From: JBGPNN01 sp041487495
GTDB lineage: Bacteria; Sysuimicrobiota; Sysuimicrobiia; Sysuimicrobiales; Humicultoraceae
Direction of reading: 5' to 3'
Length of the DNA stretch: 9,802 nt
Assembly (NCBI GenBank): GCA_041487495.1
Contig: JBGPNN010000126.1
Coordinates: 1 to 9,802 of the forward strand
Below, piece by piece: positions 1 to 6,889 of the stretch. A program made the position numbers and the translations under genes. The notes beneath the pieces were generated by a model that worked only from the letters and a program-made list of their open reading frames with translations, did no database searches and had not been told where the DNA came from. Numbering within the stretch: position 1 is the stretch's first letter; the number at the start of each line of letters is the position of its first letter.

Positions 1-966
1 CTGACGAGTTATGAGTTCGGGGTCCGCTACATCTTCGAGAGGAACCCCACCGCGTGGAGCCCGCCGTGTCTGGATCGCATCGAGATGTACACGTATCAGG
101 ACGACCGGGCCCGCGTCAACGCCCTCAAGAGCGGGCAGGTCGATCTCATCGAGTACCTGCCCTGGCAGGAGGTTGAGTACTTCTTCAAGGAGCGCGGCTA
201 TACGGTCTACCGCGGGCGAGAGCTCTTCAACATCGTGCGCCTCAACCCAAACCGCGCCCCGCTGAACAACCCGAAGGTGCGTCAGGCGCTTAACTTCGCC
301 ATCAACCGGCAGTCGCTCGGCATCATCGCGTTCGGCGGTCAGGCCCAACCGATGGACGGGTTCCTGATCCGTCAGGATTCGTGGGCCTATAACCCCCAGA
401 CAAGCAAGGTGTGGAAGTACGATCCCGACCGCGCGATCGCGCTGCTGCGCGAGGCCGGCCTCCAGCCGCAGGATGTTCGGCTCACGTTCGAATCTACGCC
501 GCTGTCGGTGCATTTGGACACGGCGCAGGTGATCCTGCAGCAACTTCGGTCGTTGGGCATTCAAGTGGACTTCCGGGTCATCGAATTGGCGGTGCTGCTG
601 CAAAAGCGCGGCAGCGGCGACTACATGATGGTCCAGGACGGCCTGAGCCCGCCGTGGGCGGATCCCGACGCGTACTATCCGTACTTCCACTCCGCCGGGA
701 CGCAGCACGCCGCCGCGGTAAAGTTCAAGAACGACCGGCTGGACCAGCTGCTCGACGAAGGCCGGCGCACGACCGATCAGGCGAAGCGGAAGGTCATCTA
801 CAGCGATGTCGAACGCATCCTGTTTCAGGAGGCGCCTTGGATCTTCGCGCTTTGGCGGCCGCAGGCTGAAGTCAGCCGCAGCTATGTCAAGGGGTACGTC
901 CGTCTGCCCGGGGTGCTCGGGACCTCGACCGTCGGATTCTTCGAACGGCTCTGGATCGAAAAGTAA
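1..966 (+). CDS. ABC transporter substrate-binding protein, family 5 (3' part; 5' end outside window)
   Basis: The reading frame is open from base 1 to the TAA at 964-966 and gives the last 321 residues of a family-5 solute-binding protein (DppA/OppA type); the family is usually 500-550 residues, so roughly the first 200 are missing. These proteins catch peptides, opines, nickel chelates or sugars outside the membrane and hand them to a DppBC-type permease. Family marks are the segment around RARVNALKSGQVDLIEYLPW (an 'ALxxGxVD' element), the 'NNPKVRQALNFAINR' element that precedes the hinge, and YDPDRAIALLREAGL, which has a counterpart in the second SBP of this window (EYDPDRARALLEEAGW). The C-terminal half has the expected APWIFALW stretch. 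It is clearly a paralogue, not a copy, of the SBP at 1802-3394. The ligand cannot be read from the sequence. The next gene starts 24 bases downstream, so co-transcription is likely. The family call is secure; the 5' end and signal peptide are not visible. Confidence 0.93.
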   Translation: MTSYEFGVRYIFERNPTAWSPPCLDRIEMYTYQDDRARVNALKSGQVDLIEYLPWQEVEYFFKERGYTVYRGRELFNIVRLNPNRAPLNNPKVRQALNFAINRQSLGIIAFGGQAQPMDGFLIRQDSWAYNPQTSKVWKYDPDRAIALLREAGLQPQDVRLTFESTPLSVHLDTAQVILQQLRSLGIQVDFRVIELAVLLQKRGSGDYMMVQDGLSPPWADPDAYYPYFHSAGTQHAAAVKFKNDRLDQLLDEGRRTTDQAKRKVIYSDVERILFQEAPWIFALWRPQAEVSRSYVKGYVRLPGVLGTSTVGFFERLWIEK

Positions 967-981
967 GTCAACTCGCGCGTG

Positions 982-986
982 GGAGG
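982..986 (+). promoter_or_regulatory. Ribosome binding site deciding the aldolase start
   Basis: GGAGG lies 4 bases before the ATG at 991. A GTG at 979 is in frame upstream but would place this SD-like sequence inside the gene, so the ATG at 991 is preferred. Confidence 0.6.
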
Positions 987-990
987 GATC

Positions 991-1770
991 ATGCGGGCGG
1001 ACAGGTTACGAGACCGGCTAGACGCGGGTGAAGTGGCGTACGGCATCATCACCGGATGGGCCGATCCTGATGTGGTCGAGGCCGCCGGCGTCTGCGGCTA
1101 CGATTTCGTGTTCATCGACGCGGAACACGGGGCGCTCGACATCCGCACCTGCGGCGACCTGATTCGGGCGGCGGCCTGTGGTGGACTGACGGCCATCATC
1201 CGGGTGCCGTATGCGGACTCTCGCGGCGTCTACGCCTATCTGGACGCCGGCGCCCACGGACTCATCTTCCCACACGTGCGCGGCGCGGCCGACGCCCGCG
1301 CGGCCGTGAACGCGTGTCTGTATCCGCCGGAAGGGCTCCGCGGCGCGCTCAGTTCGAGCCGGGCCTCCCGATACGGCACGGCGTACAGTCGTCCAGACGA
1401 GTACTACCGGGCGGCGAACCAGGCCGTGTGGGTCCTCCCGCTGATCGAAGATGTCGAGGCGATCGATGCCCTGGATGAGATCCTGGAGGTTCCCGGCATC
1501 CGAGGGTACTTCATCGGGCCGGGCGACCTTGGTCTGTCGCGGATCGCCTCGAGGAAGACCGATAGCCCGACGGCCGAGGCTCTGGTCGACCGCGCCATCG
1601 AGCGCGGCGTGCGGGCCGGGAAGGTCGTTGGCACCGTCGCCGGGACGCCGGCAGCAGCCGCGGCCCTGGCGAAGAAAGGGGTGCGCATGATCTGCGCGGG
1701 CGTGACGGGGCTCATGATCGGCGCGTACCGCGGCTTTCTCCAAAGTGTGCCGCGCAAGGCGGAAGGTTGA
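991..1770 (+). CDS. HpcH/HpaI-family aldolase (2-dehydro-3-deoxyglucarate / 4-hydroxy-2-oxo acid aldolase type)
   Basis: This 259-residue protein is a full-length class II (divalent metal) aldolase of the HpcH/HpaI family, which reversibly cleaves 4-hydroxy-2-oxo acids to pyruvate and an aldehyde in the cytoplasm. Visible family marks, numbered from the ATG at 991, are: DFVFIDAEHGALD with E45-H46 (general base region) at 38-50; R71 in IIRVP, the usual pyruvate-binding Arg; DAGAHGLIFPHV at 85-96; YPPEGLRG at 111-118; the metal Glu E153 in LPLIED; and GPGDLGLS at 176-183 with metal Asp D179. The ending AGVTGLMIGAYRGFL is also typical. GarL, HpaI and related members differ in aldehyde partner, and the sequence does not tell which is used here. 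The gene sits between two SBP genes and ends 31 bases before the second, so it is probably part of the same operon and acts late in breakdown of the imported compound. Family assignment is strong; substrate is unknown. Confidence 0.92.
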   Translation: MRADRLRDRLDAGEVAYGIITGWADPDVVEAAGVCGYDFVFIDAEHGALDIRTCGDLIRAAACGGLTAIIRVPYADSRGVYAYLDAGAHGLIFPHVRGAADARAAVNACLYPPEGLRGALSSSRASRYGTAYSRPDEYYRAANQAVWVLPLIEDVEAIDALDEILEVPGIRGYFIGPGDLGLSRIASRKTDSPTAEALVDRAIERGVRAGKVVGTVAGTPAAAAALAKKGVRMICAGVTGLMIGAYRGFLQSVPRKAEG

Positions 1771-1786
1771 TCGAGTGAGGGTCAAA

Positions 1787-1796
1787 AAGGGGGAAA
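1787..1796 (+). promoter_or_regulatory. Ribosome binding site of the second SBP
   Basis: A purine-rich AAGGGGGAAA-type stretch lies just upstream of the ATG at 1802. In-frame GTG codons at 1745 and 1775 would put about 9-19 charged residues before the signal peptide, so 1802 is preferred. Confidence 0.5.
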
Positions 1797-1801
1797 GACC
1801 G

Positions 1802-3394
1802 ATGCACCGAAGGCTCGTGACGTTCCTGCTCGTAGCCGTGATGCTGCTCGCTCCGCAGGCGTTGGCGGCGCCGGCGCCGCGGACGGGCGGCGTGCTCGTG
1901 TATGCGATCGAGGCCGACCCGGACCGGCTCGATCCTAACCTGTCCGGGCTGCGCACGTCGCAGATCGTGTTCTTTCAGATTTTCGAGCCGCTCATCGTGC
2001 GCGATCCCGCGGACAACACGTTCAAGCCGTGGCTGGCGGCGTCGTGGGAAGTCTCACCCGACGGCAAGGCCTACACGTTCAAACTCCGGCGCGACGTGAA
2101 GTTTCACGATGGGACGCCCTTCAATGCCGAGGCCGTGAAGTTCAACATGGACCGCACACATGATACGACGCTGGCCACCCGCTGCGGCGGCTGCGCGGTC
2201 GGTTTCTACGAGGCGACCGACGTGGTGGACCCGTATACGGTCCGGATCCGGCTCAAGGCGGCGTGGGCGCCGTTCCTGGACGCGATGAGCTTGTTCTACC
2301 GGATGGTGTCGCCCGAGCAGGTGCGGAAGGTGGGGCATCAGGACTTTGGCCGGCTCCCGGTTGGGACGGGTCCGCTGAAGTTTGTGGAGTGGATCCCCAA
2401 CAACCGGATCGTGCTGGAGCGCAACCCCGACTACGCGTGGGCGCCGGGGATCTTCAAGAACAAGGGCCGGTCGTACGTGGACCGGGTGATCTTCCGTACG
2501 ATCCCGGAACCGTCAACGCGGGTGGCGGCGCTGGAGGCGGGGGAACTGCAGGTCGCGAGCGCGGTCCCCGCGCAGGACTTTGCCCGGCTGAGCAAAGACC
2601 CGCGGTTCCAGGCCATCGTGGGCCTCTCGCCGGGTATCCCGTTCGCGTTCGCTATCAACACGACGAAGGCGCCGACGAACGAGCTGGCGGTGCGGCGGGC
2701 GCTCGAATACGGCATCGACCGCGAGATCATCGCCAAGGCCTCGTACCAGGCGTTTCAGCCGTTTGGGGCGTTCCGGCCGGCATACACGCTGCTGAGCCAC
2801 ACTACCTGGGGGTACGATAAGAGCACCGAGATGTACGAGTACGATCCGGACCGCGCCCGGGCCCTGCTGGAGGAGGCCGGCTGGCGGATGGGGTCTGACG
2901 GGGTGCGGCAGAAGGCCGGGCAACGGTTGGAGGTGGTGTTGAACTCCTGGGAACACGGGCCGCCGGAGATCATGCAGAGCCACTTGCGGCGCATCGGGGT
3001 CAGCCTGAAGATCGGCATCCTAAACCCACTGGCGGTGAATGAGGCACAGCGCAAGGCCGAATCACACATGAGCCCGCTGCCCGCCGCACGCACCGATCCT
3101 GACGTGCTGTCGGCGTTCCTGCACTCACGCAACGTGGCCCCCGTGGGATTCAACTTCTCGTTCGTGAAGGACGCCGAACTCGACAAGATCTTCGATGCCG
3201 CGGCCACCGAGGTCGACCCCGCACAGCGGAAGCAACTGTATGCCAAGGCCATCCGCCTCACGCTCGAGCGGGCGTACATGCTGCCGGTACACAACCGGGA
3301 CAACGTCTCGCTGGCCGGCGTACGCGTGGAGGGGCTGCGCTACGATGTGACCGGGTTCTTCCCGTGGCTCCACGAGGTGTCCCTGGGGCAGTAG
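1802..3394 (+). CDS. ABC transporter substrate-binding protein, family 5 (complete)
   Basis: This 530-residue protein is a complete extracellular family-5 solute-binding protein of a dipeptide/oligopeptide-type importer. The N-terminus is a Sec signal peptide: MHRR, then a hydrophobic core from about residue 5 to 17, then an A-L-A | A site near residue 22. There is no Cys lipobox, so it is predicted soluble and exported rather than a lipoprotein. The mature part begins with the expected GGVLVYAIEADPDRLDP. The family signature follows around residues 93-117 (KLRRDVKFHDGTPFNAEAV). The hinge-region elements are VGTGPLKFVEW and EYDPDRARALLEEAGW, and the C-terminal lobe ends in FFPWLHEV. A CGGC motif at residues 128-131 is unusual for this family. 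The stop codon is followed with no gap by the ATG of the first permease, the usual SBP-permease order, which ties this SBP to the permeases directly. The ligand is unknown; peptides are the default guess, but family members also bind other amide- or amine-bearing molecules. Confidence 0.95.
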   Translation: MHRRLVTFLLVAVMLLAPQALAAPAPRTGGVLVYAIEADPDRLDPNLSGLRTSQIVFFQIFEPLIVRDPADNTFKPWLAASWEVSPDGKAYTFKLRRDVKFHDGTPFNAEAVKFNMDRTHDTTLATRCGGCAVGFYEATDVVDPYTVRIRLKAAWAPFLDAMSLFYRMVSPEQVRKVGHQDFGRLPVGTGPLKFVEWIPNNRIVLERNPDYAWAPGIFKNKGRSYVDRVIFRTIPEPSTRVAALEAGELQVASAVPAQDFARLSKDPRFQAIVGLSPGIPFAFAINTTKAPTNELAVRRALEYGIDREIIAKASYQAFQPFGAFRPAYTLLSHTTWGYDKSTEMYEYDPDRARALLEEAGWRMGSDGVRQKAGQRLEVVLNSWEHGPPEIMQSHLRRIGVSLKIGILNPLAVNEAQRKAESHMSPLPAARTDPDVLSAFLHSRNVAPVGFNFSFVKDAELDKIFDAAATEVDPAQRKQLYAKAIRLTLERAYMLPVHNRDNVSLAGVRVEGLRYDVTGFFPWLHEVSLGQ

Positions 3395-4318
3395 ATGGGG
3401 TCGTTTGCCCTCGTCCGGTTCGCGCACGGCCTGCTCGTCATCGCGGGTGTGGCGGTGCTTGTGGCCACGATGATCCACCTGGCGCCGGGTGACCCCGTGG
3501 TCCTCATGGTCGGTGACGCGCCGGCGCGGCCGGAGCAACTCGATGCGATCCGTCACAATCTCGGCCTCGACCGTCCGCTGCTCGTCCAAATCGTCAGCCG
3601 GACGGTCAGGATGCTGCACGGCGACCTCGGCCGCTCACTGCGATCCAACCGGCCGGTGGCCGACGACCTGGCACGCGTGCTGCCGCTCACGATGGCGCTG
3701 GCGATAACCGCGATGGCCTTCGGTATCGCGATCGGGGTCCCCGCCGGGGTGGTGGCGGCCGTGCGACGAGGGCAGTGGTTGGATTCGCAGGTGAGCGCCT
3801 TCGCGGTGCTGGGGTTCTCGATGCCGACGTTCTGGACCGGCATCCTCTTCATCTCGTTTTTCGCGGTGTACCTGAGATGGTTCCCGACCAGCGGGCAAGA
3901 GGGCGCGCGCGCGCTCGTCCTGCCCGCGCTGGCGCTGGGATGGTACGCGGCCGGCGCGCTGGCCCGGTTGGTGCGTAGCGGCATGTTGGAGGTGCTCCAG
4001 CAGGAATACGTGACCGTCGCCAGGGCGAAGGGGCTGCGCGAGGTGCTGGTCGTGGTCCGCCACGCGCTGCGCAACGCGTTGATCCCCGCGGTCACGCTGG
4101 CCACGGTCCAGTTCGGGACACTGCTGTCCGGCGCCGTGGTCGTGGAGACGGTGTTTGGCCGGGACGGTCTGGGTCGACTCATCGTGATCGGCATTCTCGA
4201 AAAAGATTTCCCCGTCGTCCAGGGCGCCGTCCTCGTGACCGCGGTGATCTATACGCTGACGAACCTGCTGGCCGACCTGCTGTATCTGAGACTGGACCCG
4301 CGACTGCGGCACACTTGA
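3395..4318 (+). CDS. ABC transporter permease, DppB/OppB-like
   Basis: This 307-residue inner-membrane protein is the first permease of a dipeptide-type importer. Six membrane segments can be read at about residues 9-29, 97-121, 133-157, 172-192, 230-252 and 273-297. Family marks are HLAPGDPV at 28-35, the LDRPLLVQ block, HGDLGRSLRSNRPV at 75-88, the cytoplasmic EAA loop EYVTVARAKGL at 204-214 (contact to the ATPase) with LRNALIPAVT after it, ETVFGRDGLGRL at 251-262 and the closing LRLDPRLR. Length is normal for the family; the external loop around residues 161-172 is rather short. The start codon abuts the preceding TAG, so translation is probably coupled to the SBP; no good ribosome site is seen just upstream. 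It pairs with the next permease to form the channel. Assignment to the family is secure; the transported compound is not known. Confidence 0.95.
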   Translation: MGSFALVRFAHGLLVIAGVAVLVATMIHLAPGDPVVLMVGDAPARPEQLDAIRHNLGLDRPLLVQIVSRTVRMLHGDLGRSLRSNRPVADDLARVLPLTMALAITAMAFGIAIGVPAGVVAAVRRGQWLDSQVSAFAVLGFSMPTFWTGILFISFFAVYLRWFPTSGQEGARALVLPALALGWYAAGALARLVRSGMLEVLQQEYVTVARAKGLREVLVVVRHALRNALIPAVTLATVQFGTLLSGAVVVETVFGRDGLGRLIVIGILEKDFPVVQGAVLVTAVIYTLTNLLADLLYLRLDPRLRHT

Positions 4319-5250
4319 TGCGCGACAACGCGGGGCTGCAGCGAGCGACCGGCGCCGCCCGGCCGCGTGCCCCGGTGGGAGTCACCCCGGCGAGAATCGC
4401 CGCGGCGCCGGTGCGCCGCTCGATGATGAAGCGACTGCGCCGCCTGACCGGTCCCGGGGGCATGCTGGCGTTTGGGTTCCTGGCGGTTGTGGTCTGGGTC
4501 GCGCTCGTCCCGCAGACACTGGCACGCCACGATCCAGTCGATGTCGTGCCCGAGAAGATCCTGACCCCGCCCAGTGCGGAATTTCTCTTTGGCACCGATC
4601 AGTACGGCCGGGACATTCTCAGCCGCGTCGCCTACGGCACGCGCGTCTCGCTGGGTTTTGCCCTGATCGCGACCACGATTAGCGTGGGGCTGGGCACCGT
4701 CGCCGGCACGCTGACCGGGTTCTACGGCGGCCGCCTCGACAGTATCGTGATGCGGGGCGTCGACATCCTGATGGCATTCCCCGGCATCCTCCTGGCCCTG
4801 ATCGTGATCGCGCTGCTGGGGCCGGGCCTGGCCACGGCTATGGTCGCGGTTGGCTTCGGCCAGGCGCCCGCTTTCACGCGGATCGTACGCGGGGCGACAC
4901 TGGTCGTGAAGAACCACCAGTACATCGAGGCGGCGCGCGCCATGGGCTCGCCCGATGTGTGGATCATGCGTGCGCACATTCTCCCCAATGTGCGATACAC
5001 CGTGCTCGTATTGATGACACTGGGGTTCGGAGCATCGATTCTCATCGGCGCCTCGCTGAGTTTTCTTGGGCTCGGCGCGCAGCCGCCGACGCCGGAATGG
5101 GGCAGCATGCTCGGCGACGCGCGGGGGTATGTGCGGACGCACTGGTGGGTCGCGACGCTGCCGGGGCTGGTGTTGGCGGCGACGTTGCTGTGCATCAACC
5201 TGGTTGGCGATCAGATCCGCGATCTGTTTGATCCGCGGCTGAAACTGTAG
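4318..5250 (+). CDS. ABC transporter permease, DppC/OppC-like
   Basis: This 310-residue inner-membrane protein is the second permease of the importer. Its ATG shares the A of the preceding gene's stop (TGATG at 4316-4320), so the two are translationally coupled. The OppC hallmark FLFGTDQYGRDILSR is at residues 89-103, followed by VAYGTRVSLGFA. MRGVDILMAFPGILLALI is at about 145-162. The EAA loop YIEAARAMGSPDVWIMRAHILPN is near 202-224 with a conserved A-x-G, then LSFLGLGAQPPTPEWG at 247-262, and the ending is DLFDPRLKL. The N-terminus carries about 35 polar, Arg/Ala/Pro-rich residues before the first membrane segment. A later start at residues 36-37 (4423/4426) is possible but has no visible ribosome site. 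In most dpp-type operons the two ATPase genes would follow. Here the next gene, 17 bases on, is a GGT-family enzyme instead. Confidence 0.95.
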   Translation: MRDNAGLQRATGAARPRAPVGVTPARIAAAPVRRSMMKRLRRLTGPGGMLAFGFLAVVVWVALVPQTLARHDPVDVVPEKILTPPSAEFLFGTDQYGRDILSRVAYGTRVSLGFALIATTISVGLGTVAGTLTGFYGGRLDSIVMRGVDILMAFPGILLALIVIALLGPGLATAMVAVGFGQAPAFTRIVRGATLVVKNHQYIEAARAMGSPDVWIMRAHILPNVRYTVLVLMTLGFGASILIGASLSFLGLGAQPPTPEWGSMLGDARGYVRTHWWVATLPGLVLAATLLCINLVGDQIRDLFDPRLKL

Positions 5251-5254
5251 CGTC

Positions 5255-5261
5255 GGGGAGG
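5255..5261 (+). promoter_or_regulatory. Ribosome binding site of the GGT-family gene
   Basis: GGGGAGG lies 6 bases before the ATG at 5268, a strong SD site. It fixes the start and so supports the absence of a signal peptide. Confidence 0.75.
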
Positions 5262-5267
5262 CAAGAG

Positions 5268-6872
5268 ATGATCCGCAAAGTCATCGCGTGTCCAGAGCCA
5301 CCCGCCGCGGAAGTGGGCGCGCAGGTCTTTCGAGACGGCGGCACCGCCATCGACGCCGCGGTCGCGGCGGCCTTCGCCCAGGCGGTCACCAACCCCCTGG
5401 GCACCGGGGTCGGCGGCATGGCACACATCCTGATCCTGCGCGCGGGCTCGACTGAGCCGGTCTCGCTCAACGCCTCCGTCGAGATCGGCTCGCTCGCATC
5501 CACGGAGGCCTTCGAACCGGACTTCACCGGCCGCAGCGAGCGCGCCGGCCGCTACCTGGTTCGCGGCGACCGCAACCAGTTCGGCTACCAGTCCATCATG
5601 ACCCCGGGATTTGTCAGCGGTATGGAGGCCGTGCTGAAGGAAGCCCGCGGCCGGCTCAAGTGGCGCCGGCTCGTGGAGCCCGCCGCGGAACTTGCCAGCG
5701 AAGGCTTCGCCGTGTATCCATACCTCGAGAAGTACTACACGCTCGAAGGCCCATCGCGGCCCGGCTACCCGGACATCCGTGGAAAGTTGGCGGGCGACGC
5801 ACTGGCGCTGAAGCGCTACCTGCCGGGGGGCTCGCCGATCCCTCTGGGGGCGATGATGCGCCAGCCCGAGTACGGTCGAACCCTGGAACGCATGGCTACC
5901 GAGGGCCCCGAGGAGTTCTACACCGGCCGGACCGGCCATGAGATGGCCGCCGACCTGGCCGCCCGTGGTGGGTTCGTGACGGGTGATGACCTCGCCACCT
6001 ACAAAGTGCGCGCCGGCGCACCGATCTCCGGCACGTTCCGCGACCTGACGATCTATTCTGCGCCGCCCCCCAGCCACGGGCTGATCCTGCTGGCGATGCT
6101 CAACCTGGTCGAGGCGCTCCCCGTGGAATCCATGGAGTGGAACGGTCCCGACTACATTGACACGATCGCCTGGGCGACCCGCACGGCTTTCACCGAGTGC
6201 ATCCCCTATCTCGGAGACCCGGTCTTTGTCACCGTCCCGGTCGAGTGGCTCACCTCGAAAGAACGGCTGCGCGCGATGAAGCCCGAACGCGGCGCCGAAT
6301 GGTCATCTGCGCCGGTCCTGCCGGCGGACGGCCACACCACGCATCTGTCCGCCGCGGATCGGGACGGCAACGTCGCCAGCATCACGCACTCGATCGGGTC
6401 GATCACCGGCGCGGGGGTCATGACCCCTTCGGTCGGGTTCCTCTACAACAACTTCCTGGGACAGTTCAACGTCCTGCGCGGCTACCATGACTCGATCGAG
6501 CCGGGGAAACGCATGGGGGGCGGGTGTCCGAGCATCCTGTTCAAAGACGGGCGGCCATGGATGGCGATCGGGTCATCCGGGGGCCCGCGGCTGATCAGCG
6601 CGGTCTTCCAGACGATCCTCAACGCGGCAGTCTTCGGCATGTCGCTGCAGGATGCGGTGTCGGCCCCGCGCGTCCACAGCGAACAAGGGAGGAGGATCTA
6701 CGCGGAGCCGGCGTTTGGGGGCCGGGTGGCGGAGGCGCTCGAGCGGCGGGGATACGAAGTCGTCCTGACGCCGTACATGGGATGCAACCAGGCCGTCGGA
6801 TTTGGGCCGCGGGGGCTCGACGCGGGATCCGACCCGCGGGGCGACGTTGGGATCGGGATGGGCACGGGTTGA
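5268..6872 (+). CDS. Gamma-glutamyltransferase-family Ntn-hydrolase with altered substrate pocket
   Basis: This 534-residue protein belongs to the GGT superfamily, whose members cleave themselves to free an N-terminal Thr and then hydrolyse or transfer acyl groups from amides. Large-subunit marks are DGGTAIDAAVAAAFA at 23-37, GTGVGGMAH at 45-53, MTPGFVSGME at 111-120, AARGGFVTGDDLATYKVR at 231-248 and PPPSHGL at 266-272. The predicted cleavage point and nucleophile is T357 in GHTTHLSAADRDGNVASIT, and the oxyanion glycines are in GSSGG at 435-439. However, against E. coli GGT (numbering recalled from memory) the glutamate-binding residues are changed: R114 region to LNASVE, N411 to G377, Q430 to F396, D433 to Q399, and S462/S463 to G417/G418. 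There is no signal peptide, unlike classical periplasmic GGT, so it is probably cytoplasmic. It is more likely a GGT-like amidase or acylase (HpxW oxamate amidohydrolase and cephalosporin acylases are known precedents in the superfamily) than a glutathione hydrolase. Its actual substrate is unknown. It lies between the permeases and a creatininase-family gene. Confidence 0.9.
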   Translation: MIRKVIACPEPPAAEVGAQVFRDGGTAIDAAVAAAFAQAVTNPLGTGVGGMAHILILRAGSTEPVSLNASVEIGSLASTEAFEPDFTGRSERAGRYLVRGDRNQFGYQSIMTPGFVSGMEAVLKEARGRLKWRRLVEPAAELASEGFAVYPYLEKYYTLEGPSRPGYPDIRGKLAGDALALKRYLPGGSPIPLGAMMRQPEYGRTLERMATEGPEEFYTGRTGHEMAADLAARGGFVTGDDLATYKVRAGAPISGTFRDLTIYSAPPPSHGLILLAMLNLVEALPVESMEWNGPDYIDTIAWATRTAFTECIPYLGDPVFVTVPVEWLTSKERLRAMKPERGAEWSSAPVLPADGHTTHLSAADRDGNVASITHSIGSITGAGVMTPSVGFLYNNFLGQFNVLRGYHDSIEPGKRMGGGCPSILFKDGRPWMAIGSSGGPRLISAVFQTILNAAVFGMSLQDAVSAPRVHSEQGRRIYAEPAFGGRVAEALERRGYEVVLTPYMGCNQAVGFGPRGLDAGSDPRGDVGIGMGTG

Positions 6873-6877
6873 TTCAT

Positions 6878-6883
6878 AGGAGG
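6878..6883 (+). promoter_or_regulatory. Ribosome binding site of the creatininase-family gene
   Basis: A perfect AGGAGG lies 6 bases before the ATG at 6890. The frame stays open upstream to 6524 inside the GGT-family gene, and this site is what decides the start. Confidence 0.85.
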
Positions 6884-6889
6884 GAAGCG

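Noticed and set aside
1018..1956. Minus-strand open frame of 312 codons opposite the aldolase
   Set aside because: It is antisense to a clear HpcH/HpaI gene, its translation is Arg/Gly/Ala-rich with no family motif, and long antisense frames are expected at this G+C content.
4249..5142. Minus-strand open frame of 297 codons opposite the DppC-like permease
   Set aside because: The translation is rich in His, Arg, Gln and Pro, the usual mirror of a hydrophobic GC-rich gene; there are no motifs or ribosome site.
5268..6872. Naming the GGT-family protein as oxamate amidohydrolase (HpxW) or glutathione hydrolase
   Set aside because: Neither name can be supported: the glutamyl pocket is altered, and no allantoin/ureide genes lie nearby to support HpxW.
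6524..6889. N-terminal extension of the creatininase-family frame into the GGT-family gene
   Set aside because: The extra 122 residues are out of frame with GGT coding and low in complexity; a perfect AGGAGG before the ATG at 6890 sets the start.
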